DNA from: Periplaneta americana | Taxonomy: Eukaryota > Arthropoda > Insecta > Blattodea > Blattidae | NCBI RefSeq assembly: GCF_040183065.1 | Contig: NC_091124.1 | Location: 91,473,001-91,537,000 of the forward strand | Reading direction: 5' to 3' | Length of the DNA: 64,000 bases | Shown: positions 1-10,032 of the stretch, piece after piece | Position numbering within the stretch: position 1 is the first letter of the stretch | Layout of the letters: every line of letters begins with the position of its first letter | Program-made: the position numbers and the translations under genes | The notes under the pieces: model-generated | Told to the model about the DNA's origin: nothing | Seen by the model: the letters and a program-made list of their open reading frames with translations, nothing else | The model's database searches: none

Positions 1-2039
1 GTCACCACGGCACCCAGCCTGCTAGCCACCTTGGAATCCATCACAGAAACACGCACCATCTGAACCAGGCTTTAGTTTAACACCTGGAAATCCGTCAAAA
101 TTAAAAAATAAATAATAATAATAATAATGATAATAATAATAATAATAATAGATAAATTTCAGAACACGAATTCCTTCCTTTCCCTCTTACTTCAAAATTC
201 CAACCTTGTGCACACAAAATAAATTATTGACACTATTGCCTTTTCGTAAGCATGGTGATGCGCATTTTAAAAACGCAGACATATCTGCTCTTTTCAGTTA
301 AACTATAAAACGTCTTTGTTTTCAGTATTTTAAAGTATAATCACAGTATAAAGAAGATACAGTAAAGACAACTAGATCATTTCGTGGGAACAAATTCTGA
401 GTGCGCATGTCACGAAACCGGGTGTATTATCTGGAATCTCCACCAGATGGTTCTCCATCTACGACAAGGCTGGCATAATTTAATATTAACTGAAAAGATT
501 TGCTACTCATATTTGAAGGTCATGAGGCAAAGGAATGGCAAAACGTAATCATAATAATAATTACTTCCGTATGTAAACATCATGAAAATATTCACTAATT
601 GACGCTAATTTTAGTCACTGGTAGATGCCTATGTTAGTAACGTAATATTGAACCATTACCTACATAGATCATGTCATTCGTTTCGATAAAGTTACGACGT
701 CAACAATGGATGTAATAAAATTTTGTTGACTAGCTAATAACGTTATATTAGTGATGGATATTAAGTATTTCATACCAGTAACGTTATACTTAGGCCTACA
801 TGATTATTCCTATTATTGACAGTAATATTTTGTATATTAATATTGATTTTGGTTTCCAGATTGGAATTAACATACACATTAAAATTTATAACTGTATCGG
901 TTGAATAGAATGTCTCTAAATACTGTAAGTGAAAGAAAACATAACCTCTGCTACATAATAATTACCCGATTGCGTCGGTGTGTAGCTAGCTCTTGGATCT
1001 AGCTATGAAAGAGTGATTGAAAAGATACAAAAATTGATATGAGCAATGCCCTTGTCCGTGTAGAAACATGTCGTAGTTTGAACTGAGTGAGTGCATTATT
1101 TCCTGGGTTCGAGGCTTGTGTAAAGATAAGTAATTAGTATGCGTATGAAGGGGTTAAAAATGTCAAAATTTACATAGCCTAATGATTTTTGCCCATAATA
1201 ATAAGCAAACATTGTAAGGGAATTATTTTCTGAGTACGGCTCTTACAAAATTATAAGACTTAATTAGGATTTGCTGTAGGGCTCTTCTGTCTAGCTATGG
1301 AGTTAAGAATTTGTATTACTGACTACAAAAAATCCTTTACGATATTGGAAGAAGGTAAGAATATTTTAATTCAACGTAGCCTATTATAGCAAAGGAAAAG
1401 CGAAAGAAGTTGCTGGAATTTAAGCATTGTCCTCCAAGTGCAGCACTCCATAATGATTTAAGGATTACGTAGTTATGTGACAAAAGTTGCAGTAGATAAT
1501 TATGATTAGGCCCTCTTTGTACACTTAGATAGTTAGGCCTACAATTAGAAGCCTACATCGGATATATAGTGAACCACACATAATATCACACATTTTTAAT
1601 TATAACAGGTTACCTCGAATTCTTGTCCATTTATTAAATGTTTCTCTGATGTATGCATTTTACAACATATTGTGATCCAAGATGAAATGCAATGGATATG
1701 AAGAAACAGAATAAAACGGTAAGCACTTCGCTAATAGTAAGTTTTACTTCAATTATGAACACTGCAATTTTATATGTATTTTGAAAAGAGAAAGTGAATT
1801 TTCATTAGACCTACTTAATAAGACACAAATATCACTACAGAACAAAGGAATAATTACAACAGTTAATACAAAGTTTCATCTGAAAGTTTAGCATGTCTGA
1901 ACAGCTGATCGCTAAAATCAGCTGTTAGCTCTGCCGATACTAGCGACATGGTTGGATTCATTGAGAACTAGACCTCCCTGAGCTTGATTTTTGTACCAAC
2001 ATCAAAGGTCCCGACAAGAGCTGTCTCTACTGTACCTTC
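1..2039. other. AT-rich stretch, no gene recognised
   Basis: A (TAA)n microsatellite lies at about 107-151. The rest is AT-rich single-copy-looking sequence with no long open frame, no recognisable transposon motif and no RNA gene that I can support. Confidence 0.6.
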
Positions 2040-2786
2040 TTTATACTCAACGAGTTAGATACTATAGAGAGGCCAGAGACCTCAAAAAGTTGAAGACAAT
2101 TGAACATTGGTCCGCCATGTTTCGGTTAGTCAAAACAAAGGGGCGTGGCTCGGATGTTGTAGGAAATGACTGTGATGAAGTTAGTATTATTGTGAATTGA
2201 GTTACATATTAAGACTATGTTAATAAGGAAGAAGTAAAATACACAAAAAACTTTACGTTTTATAACAGCCTATGTTTTATTAGTTTCACTAAATATAGCC
2301 CAGATATTAAATGAAAAGCTATACTCGATGCAATCAAAGCAAAGCACCTAAAGACGGATGAATTTAATCGGCAGAAGAAAAATAAATAATTTTTTGACTT
2401 CGTCACAAATTTAATTACCTTACAGCTAACCTAACCTAATATGAAATTATGTAATTCAGTGCTCACCAGGTGATTTCAAGAGAGACGACGTATGTAACTA
2501 ATAGGAGTAAAATATAGGAAAGGTAGTGGCGAAAATTAAAAAAAAAAAACCGGTAATTAAGTTATTGAGAAAAATTAATTTGAAATTGGAATTAATACAG
2601 AGAACTTTTGAAAACTGCAATTATTAAAACTACAAATAACCTCTTAGCATGCAACATAATAATTAAAGAATGACACTAATAGAAAGTTTCTCGTGATCAT
2701 CTCACCACATTTATTGTAACGATAAGATACTTACGATTAACATTGTTATCAGAAACAACAGGAGCCACAGCTAGGTGCACTTCCTT

Positions 2787-2886
2787 TCGCGTGATGGACA
2801 CATCGTGTAGTCTAATATAATTTGAAACAAATATTGTCGCGTGATAAAGACATCGTGTAGTCTAATATAATTTGAAACAAACATTG
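2787..2886. repeat. two tandem 50-bp units
   Basis: Units 2787-2836 and 2837-2886 share TCGCGTGAT at the start and a nearly identical remainder (CATCGTGTAGTCTAATATAA and more), differing at only a few positions. This looks like a recent tandem duplication inside the DNA transposon. Confidence 0.9.
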
Positions 2887-3267
2887 ATCTCACACGTGTC
2901 TCGCAACTAGGCAGAGGCTTTTGCAGAATAAAACTATTCTTATATTATTTTGAACAATAAATTGTGTGTGATGCAAGTGCTAACTTTCCTCTTTGTTAAC
3001 AAAAAGAGCCCTACGCATTAATAAAAAGAAAATTGGAGTAGGCCCTATAAACACAATAAATACTAAACTCTTGATGGTACAAACTTATTAATACAGATAT
3101 TTCGCTTATGCTCAGTCTGTCTTATCTTATAATTCTCTGCGGCAATTGTACCTGTAGCGAGAGGGTTTAATTATCCAGCAACGAATATTATGATTTACGG
3201 TACATTTCATTTAAATCCGAGGGAATGAGACATTTTTGGAAATTTTAAAGTCTTAATTGCAGTGTAC

Positions 3268-3372
3268 CTTTGATAAGCGCTGCTTGCGGAGGCTGGCGGT
3301 ACTATGGACCGCCATGTTTTTTAGGGAACGATCCATAGTACTGTTGGCCTCCGCAGGGAGCGCTATCAGAGG
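3268..3372. repeat. imperfect hairpin near the right end of the transposon
   Basis: The arm starting AGCGCTGCTTGCGGAGG at 3276 pairs with the arm ending CGCAGGGAGCGCT at 3364. About 29 of 36 core positions pair, flanking bases extend the stem, and the loop is short and centred near 3320. The block is notably GC-richer than its surroundings. Subterminal hairpins of this type are common in non-autonomous hAT-like elements. Confidence 0.85.
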
Positions 3373-3623
3373 TCTTCAGCCTCTCTATAGTATCTAACTC
3401 GTTGTTTATACTGTGGTATAATTGTCAGCGAGGAATCCGTATACTGAAATTTTTCCCATAATACGACCCACTCAATATATCTATATTAATACAAATGAAA
3501 AGCAAATTTTAACACAACTTACCAATCTTGATTAAAATATTAATTCGTCAACCTCTGACTTGATTACTACAAGGAAACGAGAAACAGGGGATTCTTTAAC
3601 ATGGTACGACCACGACCCTAGAT

Positions 3624-4420
3624 CAGGGCTTGCCAAACTTTTCATAGCTAGGGCCACAATAACCATCCGAGAAAGAATCGCGGGCCAAGTTACACAAGTT
3701 TAAATTAAGTCTAATAAACAAAGCTCATAAACAACATTCGTATTCAAACTTGTGTTTTATTGACCTAAAATCTACACTTTCAAACTGTTTTCTTCTTTCA
3801 TTGAACTGACAAGTTATGTTTTTGGCAATCTCTTCCACTCTGCGAGCAACGGTATGTACTGAAAGGCTAATGTTATTAAATAAATCTACTTTCTCAGGAC
3901 AAATTTCCTTCGATGCCATTATCATGCAAGATATAAATTTACCATTTCTGTTTGTTGAAAATAGTCTGTCCACGCTTTTGCTTCAAATTTATCATCCCCT
4001 AACTTCCACGTAAAATGCGAAAATTTTGAAAAATGTTTGATTTCATAATGCCTGCGAATATTATATTCTTTAAGGACAGCAACTGATTCGTTACAAATCA
4101 GGCATAATTACTTTATTTCCAGTTTGAATCATAAAATAGTTCCAACTCCATTGTATAAACACAGAACATTCACTGTCCATTTTCTCTTTCCCTGCCATAA
4201 TTGAAGTTAAGTTACGCCGTAAGAACTATTAGCAAATGCTTGTAGATTACTCAAAGTGCTAATAGTATTCTTAACTGGATAATATTTACCGCTTCACATT
4301 TCCACTGCTCTATTGTGTGTGAGCATGTACCGAAAGAAGTCCCTGTTGTCAGCTTACTGCGATGCAATCTCTGGTTGCTCTGTTGCCACACTTAGCGCTT
4401 GGACTGGACAACCCACGGTC
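3624..4420 (-). pseudogene. decayed hAT transposase (GTF2IRD2/ZBED-like)
   Basis: The minus strand encodes, in shifted frames, a zinc-finger-like CLICNESVAVLKEYNIRRHY (about 4110-4040) and downstream a block ending at 3725 with CPEKVDLFNNISLSVHTVAR RVEEIAKNI. Both blocks are characteristic of hAT-derived GTF2IRD2/FAM200-type transposases: a C2-H2 zinc finger, then the 'CPEK...F..ISLS..TV..R..DI' region. The catalytic core is missing. At 3624 a CAGGGCTTGCCAAACTTTT end resembles a hAT terminus, but I found no matching opposite end or TSD, so the right boundary is approximate. Confidence 0.75.
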
Positions 4421-4487
4421 GCCTGGCGGCTGAACGCTTGCAACCAGTAGCCTATATATTTATTTGTCTATGGTTTAAACTAAACGA

Positions 4488-4692
4488 CTGCCAGAAATTT
4501 ATGGAGAAAATGGAAGCATGTTTAAACTGGATGGTAAAGTTGAATGGGTTTAATTTATCCCAAATTTAATTTACTTTGGAGAAAACGGCCCTAAACGATG
4601 CAATATAACTGCCGCCATTTGTTATGTTGAGCCTGAGCTATTGTGAAATGTACCTGCTAAAACGGTTTACGTACATGTTACTGTTAGCGCAC
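4488..4692. repeat. dispersed repeat, copy 1 (with 70-bp internal insertion)
   Basis: Shares CTGCCAGAAATTTATGGA at its start and then GGCCCTAAAC-ATGCAATA through CTGTTAG-GCACTA with the copy at 9899-10032. This copy has about 70 extra bases after the first segment. The family is unknown and no coding sequence is visible. Confidence 0.75.
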
Positions 4693-4699
4693 TATAGAG

Positions 4700-4905
4700 T
4701 ATTCCACCTTAAGAAAAAAGTTATTACGATGTACCGAAGTACATATGATATTTCCGTGCAGAAATTCTGCGTCATCATATGATGGATGAGTGGAACAGAG
4801 ATAAATTCTCTCCGGCACTGGGATTTGAACCCCTGGTTTTCAGCTCCACATGCTGACGCTCTATCCACTAAGCCACACCGGATTCCCATCCCGATGCCGG
4901 ATTGA
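4700..4905 (-). mobile_element. tRNA-derived SINE
   Basis: The minus strand carries a tRNA-like head: box A TGGCTTAGTGGATAGAGC (about 4875-4858) and box B GGTTCAAATCCC (4831-4820), closed by an acceptor-like CCGG...CCGG. A non-tRNA body follows (GAGAGAATTTATCTCTGTTC and on) and ends in an AT-rich tail near 4700. A true tRNA gene is unlikely because the head lacks a clean cloverleaf with a terminator and continues into a SINE body. I could not fix the TSD. Confidence 0.75.
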
Positions 4906-4999
4906 ATCCTCATTGCGACTGAAAAATTTCTTGCGGGACACTAGGTGCAGTTTATCCCACAAAAGTATTCTGTAATAATTATTCCCGTGATAATGACTG

Positions 5000-5577
5000 A
5001 AGTGAAATAACTAAATTGACGGAAACATCAGGTAAAAATTTAAATCCAAAGCAGCGTTAAAGAACGAAATTTTGCTTCACCTCTCAGAATACAATCAAAG
5101 TGAAAATTCTTCATGTATCCACTATTTCCTTTTCTTGTTTTGGATATTCATTTCCTTTCTTTCTTCCGCTTCAAATAACTGTGCTAAAGCCATTATGCAT
5201 TCCATTTTAATCTGTACATGCTTCAGTTTAGTTCAATTCCATTAGATGTGAGCGCCGATAGATTTCATTTCAGTTCAATTCCACTAAGTGGGAGCAAGTC
5301 TTAAAACATTGTGAGGGATGATAAATGAACACGTCTGCACTTCAGTTAAACAGACCGATGAATCCCCCATTGTAACAGTGAGGTGAAATTGAAAAAAAAC
5401 ATTCATGATAGTATGACATATGAAGGGCTATCAGGTCTTGTTTTCTGGTACAAAAACCTAATTTGTTCAATAGAAACTAGCACACAGTTCTGGAGACTTT
5501 GGAAGTAAAAATTCACCAGGTTTTGCCCAGCGCTTGAAAATCCTGCATAGATTCGTACATAATTGCATCTATCTTAA
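5000..5577. other. no feature recognised
   Basis: AT-rich sequence between the SINE and the RTE element. It includes two similar short segments, TTCAGTT(T)AGTTCAATTCC-type at 5222 and 5269, spaced about 46 bp. No gene is seen. Confidence 0.5.
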
Positions 5578-6871
5578 AGAGGGCGAAAAATACGGGTTGT
5601 AGTAACTTTGGAGGAATATCACTTTTGTTGACGTCATACAAAATTTTGTCCAATATTCTTTTGAGAAGATTAACTCCATATGTAGATGAAATTATTGGGA
5701 ATCATCAGTGTGGTTCTAGGCATAATAGATCGACTATTGAACAGATTTTTTGTACTTGACAGATATTGGAGAAAAAAATGGGAGCTAAGTGTACAGTACA
5801 TCAGTTATTCATAGACTTCAAAAATACATATGACTCGGCTAAGAGAAAAGTTTTATATAATATTCTTATTGAATTTGGTATTCCCAACAAACTAGTTCGA
5901 TTAATTAAAACATGTCTCAGTGAAACGTACAGAAGAGTCCATATAGGCCAGTTTCTGTCTGATGCTTTTCCAATTCACTGCAGGCTAAAGCAAGAAGATG
6001 TACTCACTATCACCTTTACTTTTTTGCTCTAGAATATGCCATTAGGAAAGTCAGGATAACAGAGAGGATTTGGAATTGAACAGTTTACATCAGCTGCTTG
6101 TCTATGCAGATGACGTGAATATGTTAGGAGAAAATCCACAAACTATTAGGGAAAACATGGAAATTTTACTTGAAGCAAATAAAGAGATAGGTTTGGAAAT
6201 AAATCCCGAAAAGACAAAGTATATGATTATGTCTCATGACCAGAATATTGTACGAAATGGAAATTTATCCTTTTGAAGAGGTGGAAAAATTCAAATATCT
6301 TAGAGCAACAGTAACAAATATAAATGACACTCGGTAGGATTTAAACGCAGAATAAATATGGGAAATGTCTGTTATTGTTTGGTTGAGAAGCTTTTGTCAT
6401 CCAGTCTGCTCTCAAAAAAGCTGAATGCTAGAATTTATCGATCAATCTTCTTAATGTATCCAGCTGTTTGCTGACAACATAAAGACCACTGTAGTATATA
6501 AATATAGAATTTATAAAACAGTTATTTTACATGTTGTTTTGTATGGTTGTGAAACTTGGACTCTCACTTTGAGAGAGGAACAGAGGTTAAGGATGTTTTA
6601 AGAAATATTTGGTAGCCTGGGCGCAAACTTCTGTGTTTATGTTACGGTTATGTTTAATTTTCATTGTGAATGGGCCTTAAGAAGGATGAAGTTACAGGAG
6701 CATGGAGGAAGTTACACAATGCAGAATTACATGCATTGTATTCTTCAGCCGACATAATTATAAACATTAAATCCAGACATATGCAATGGGCAGATCATGT
6801 AATATATATGGGGAAATCTAGAAATGCATATAGAATGTTAGCTGGAAGGCCGAGACATAGATGGGAGGATA
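5578..6871 (+). mobile_element. RTE-type non-LTR retrotransposon, 5'-truncated, left part
   Basis: Decayed reverse transcriptase in several frames. The pieces include NFGGISLLLTSYKIL-like (about 5600), HQLFIDFKNTYDSAKRKVLY and NILIEFGIPNKLVRLI (5766-6032), [20 protein letters not shown] (6070-6276), GCETWTLTLREEQRLR (about 6545) and LHNAELHALYSSADIIINIK (6670-6876). This is the endonuclease-reverse transcriptase family abundant in cockroach and beetle genomes. The catalytic YADD is intact, but there are numerous frameshifts and stops. The copy ends abruptly at ...GGGAGGATA, where another LINE is inserted, and continues at 9009. Confidence 0.9.
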
Positions 6872-6882
6872 GTTAGTCTTGA

Positions 6883-8325
6883 GGACCAGATACTATTGCT
6901 ACAGAGATTCTTAAATTAGGTTCCGAGGCCATAATTCCATACTTAATGCGTATATTTCATGTTTCCATAAACAATGCAGCTATTCCATGTGACTGGAAAT
7001 CAGCTATAGTGGTACCTATACATAAAGGTGGAAATAAATTAGATGTCGGAAACTACAGACCGATTAGCCTTACATCTGTCGTATGTAAAGTCATGGAGCA
7101 TTTGATATCGGATTATATTCGTCATGTTCTAAATGCGAAAGACTGGTTTTACAACCGCCAGCATGGTTTTAGGGAAGGCTTCTCATGTGATAGTCAAATT
7201 ACGTCGCTGGTTCAGGATCTAGCTGAAGAGGTAGATAGAGGCGGAAGAATCGATGCAGTTGTGATTGACTTTTCGAAAACATTTGATTTGGTGCCACATG
7301 ACATATTAATAGATAAGTTAAGTAGGCTAGGAATAGATAAAAGAGTGGTGCTATGGATCCAAGAATTCTTAAAAGGTAGAACCCAGAGAGTTAGAGTAGG
7401 TCATGAAATATCGGAAATTGGAAATATAAGTTCAGGGGTGCCACAGGGCAGCGTTCTGGGTCCATTACTCTTTATAATATACGTAAATGACCTATGCCAG
7501 AATATTACATCAAATGTGAGGCTATTTGCAGACGACTGCATTATCTATAGAAAGATTAGAAATAATTCAGATGTAGAGTCTATTCAAACAGACTTGAATA
7601 ACATTTACAACTGGGCATTAAAGCATAGGATGAAAATAAATGGTTCTAAAAGTAAATCTATAACATTTTGTAAAACCCGAGAGGAGACTAGTCTTAATTA
7701 CGAATTCAGTGGTGTTGTAATTCCGCAAGAACAATGTTGTAAATACCTAGGAGTGTATTTAAACTCCAAACTTTCTTGGGGAGAGCATGTTGATAATGTT
7801 ACAGGCAAAGCATGAAGGGCACTTCACTTTATTATGAGAATCTTGAGAAAGGCTAGCCCCAAATCGAGGGAAATAGCATATCTAACATTAGTGCGACCGT
7901 TAATGGAATACGGAACTACGTGTTGGGATCCCTATAGAATATATCAGATAAATTCCTTAGAAAGAATACAGTATAGGGCAGCTAAATTTGTTAAAGGTAA
8001 AAGAGAAGATTGGAATGATACGATAAAAGAACTTAAATGGGAAACTTTGGAAAACAGACGTAGGAAAACTAGAATAACATCATTGTATAGAGCACATCTA
8101 GGTCAGAAAGCATGGGTAGACATAACGGCTCGGTTAGAAAAGCCAACGTACTATGGTAGGAACGATCATGATTTTAAAATCAAATGTAGGAAACAGAAAA
8201 CGGATGTAGGTAAATTCTCATTTTTAAATAGAACTATAAATGATTGGAATGACCTACCTGCAGCGGTCTTTGAGGGCTGTCCTTCCTTAAGGAGATTCAA
8301 GAATAATTTAAAGAGTTGTGTATAA
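6883..8325 (+). pseudogene. LINE reverse transcriptase, one in-frame stop
   Basis: Reading from GPDTIATEILKLG through the stop at 8325, the frame is open except for a single TGA at 7813-7815, where related elements normally have tryptophan (TGG). Motifs in order: VVPIHKGGNKLDVGNYRPIS, LTSVVCKVMEH, QHGFREGFSCDSQ, DAVVIDFSKTFDLVPHDIL, SGVPQGSVLGPLLFIIYVND, the catalytic LFADDC (about 7525), CCKYLGVYLNSKLSWGEHV, and a C-terminal FLNRTINDWNDLP. The endonuclease domain and 5' part are absent. It is a dead but young copy; no host function is implied. Confidence 0.9.
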
Positions 8326-8976
8326 AGTGAAAATTAAAATTAAGGTGACATTCAACATTTAATTTTTTAAGGTGACATGTATTTATCTAGCCTGACGAGT
8401 TTACTTCCTTGGTTTGAATTGTAAATTATTTAAAAATAGCGTGTAAGAGGGCCTTAGACTAGAAATGTTTAGTTTAAATGTAGTTCTGTTTATAAGTATG
8501 CATAAGAATGCAATTATTTGACTTATTTGAACTGTTGTATCAGTGAAGCGAGGTGAGTCAGTGAAGTTATGGTTTTACAGTGCAGTGAACAGTTCCGATC
8601 AGTGATAATTTATAGCGTCAATGAAATGTGTTCTATAGTGTCAGTGAAATGTGTGCTAAAGTGTCAGTGAAATGCGTCATAGTGCCACTACAGGGAATGA
8701 GATGAGAGTAAAGTGAAAGACTATTGAAACTTATGTAGGACCTATACATAATTATGTAGGTTGTGTTGTAAAATTAGGTGTTTTATTTTATGTTTTATTA
8801 TTATTGTGTTAAATTGTATTGTGTATTCTTATTGTATTGTGTATAAAATTGTATATGTGTTGTAAATTGTATTATGTATTGTAAATTTTATTGTGTATAG
8901 CTTATCATTTTAACTGTGTATTGTTAATATTGTATATACCACTGCCACCGGGTGCTTGCCCACTTGCAGTGTAAAT

Positions 8977-8979
8977 ACA

Positions 8980-9008
<29 letters not shown>
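8977..9008 (+). repeat. (ACAT)n microsatellite ending the CR1-like LINE
   Basis: About eight ATAC units directly after GTGTAAATACAT. This is the 3' terminal tract of the element at 6872-9008. Confidence 0.9.
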
Positions 9009-9010
<2 letters not shown>

Positions 9011-9145
9011 TATTAAAATAGATTTGAGAGAGGTGGGATATGATTGTAGAGACTGGAATAATCTTGCTCAGGATAGGGACCGATGATGGGCTTATGTGAG
9101 GGTGCCAATGAACTTTCGCGTTCCTTAAAAGGTAAGTAAGTAAGT
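9009..9145 (+). mobile_element. RTE-type retrotransposon, right part after the nested insertion
   Basis: Encodes the RTE C-terminal end (IKIDLREVGYD-like, then NLAQDRDR) and finishes GTTCCTTAAAAGGTAAGTAA followed by short GTAA repeats. The copy at 42210-43230 has the same sequence in continuous order, which proves this is the other half of the element at 5578-6871. Confidence 0.9.
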
Positions 9146-9308
9146 ATTGTAGACAATATTTAACTTGAATTTCCTTATTACAGTATTCAATATCAAGGAT
9201 TTTTTTTTAACTACGTTGAAAAGTATGCCTCAATAGCAAAATACCCTTGACAAAACATTTTCTTCACATCAGACAAAAATTTAATGCATCCATGAGCCTG
9301 CTAATATA

Positions 9309-9756
9309 CAGAGTATCCCAATCTTCATAGTTCTCTATAATGTGTTCAAAAATATTAACTCATTTCTCATGCCTTGAAATGTGTGGACGAGTGTGTTCTG
9401 TTGCTTATTTATCTTGTCGAACTTTGACCTTTAGGAAGTAAATGTATGCTGAAATCGTTGATCTTGTGTTCTACAAAAAAACACAATTTATTAATTATGG
9501 CGCACGACCCAACCCACATTTCTAATTTAAGTTTCGTACCCTCCAGAGATGTGACACCTCAGTTTTGGATGCGTTTTCCCTAACCAAACTGGTACTTTAC
9601 TTGAAACGCGAACATGTTTGTTGGCTCTTACGATTTTCTTAAAATTTTGCACACGAACTACACGTACCAATATCTAAAACATTTATTTGAAACTATTTTT
9701 CGTACTTACACTAATAACTGAGATGTCCTATGTCGCGCGACTTTTGAATCACCCTG
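9309..9756. mobile_element. possible TA-flanked short DNA transposon
   Basis: The left end is TA/CAGAGTATCCCAATC and the right end GATTCACCCTG/TA. CAG(A/G)GT-type termini with TA on both sides suggest a mariner-like MITE of 448 bp, but the inverted repeat is short and imperfect. The CACCCTGTATA end is a common insect transposon terminus. Confidence 0.35.
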
Positions 9757-9898
9757 TATATTCAAACAGAATAAGACATTAAATAGCAGCAGCACAATTA
9801 TTATGTATTACTGACACAATTTCAATTAAATATTGGCTAGTTATTGTTGTTCAGTGTAACCAACACATGAGAAGCCATGAGCATCTAGTGCCAACATT

Positions 9899-10032
9899 AG
9901 TTTAAACGGGTGGGCTGCCAGAAATTTATGGACAAAATGGCCCTAAACAATGCAATATAACTGCCGCCATTTGTTATGTTGAGCCTGAGCTATTGTGAAA
10001 TGTACCTGCTAAAACATATTACTGTTAGTGCA
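9899..10032. repeat. dispersed repeat, copy 2
   Basis: The compact version of the repeat at 4488-4692, without its 70-bp insert; over 90% of the shared bases look identical by eye. Both copies are preceded by GTTTAAAC-like sequence. Confidence 0.75.

Larger units (their letters stand above)
2048..3404. mobile_element. non-autonomous DNA transposon with 36-bp TIRs and 8-bp TSD
   Basis: The left end starts CAACGAGTTAGATACTATAG; the right end reads the same on the opposite strand. The first 26 bases of the two ends are identical and 33 of 36 match. The 8-bp direct repeat TTTATACT flanks it exactly (2040-2047 and 3405-3412). The 1357-bp interior has no transposase frame; the short open frame overlapping the left end is not protein-like. 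Internal features are a 50-bp tandem duplication at 2787-2886 and a large imperfect hairpin at 3268-3372. An 8-bp TSD fits the hAT or P superfamilies, but the CAACGAG termini fit no family I can name, so the superfamily is open. Confidence 0.9.
6872..9008 (+). mobile_element. CR1/L2-like non-LTR retrotransposon inserted in the RTE element
   Basis: A 5'-truncated LINE with an almost continuous reverse-transcriptase frame (6883-8325), a 3' UTR of about 650 bp and a terminal (ACAT)n tract at 8977-9008. The 3' UTR contains imperfect repeats of AGTGTCAGTGAAATGTG (8595-8690) and a TGTATT-rich stretch (8810-8930). The sequences on either side join into the uninterrupted RTE order seen at 43080-43110, so the insertion site can be read directly. 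Near-intact coding suggests a younger insertion than its host element. The clade assignment is from motif style and is not certain. Confidence 0.88.

Noticed and set aside
1991..2200. 69-codon frame at the left end of the new transposon
   Set aside because: It overlaps the TSD and TIR and has no transposase-like motif.
4812..4882. Apparent tRNA gene on the minus strand
   Set aside because: Boxes A and B are good, but the sequence continues into a SINE body and has no clean terminator; annotated as a SINE head.
8977..9008. Possible CRISPR or telomere-like array
   Set aside because: Simple (ACAT)n tract that ends a LINE; no spacers.
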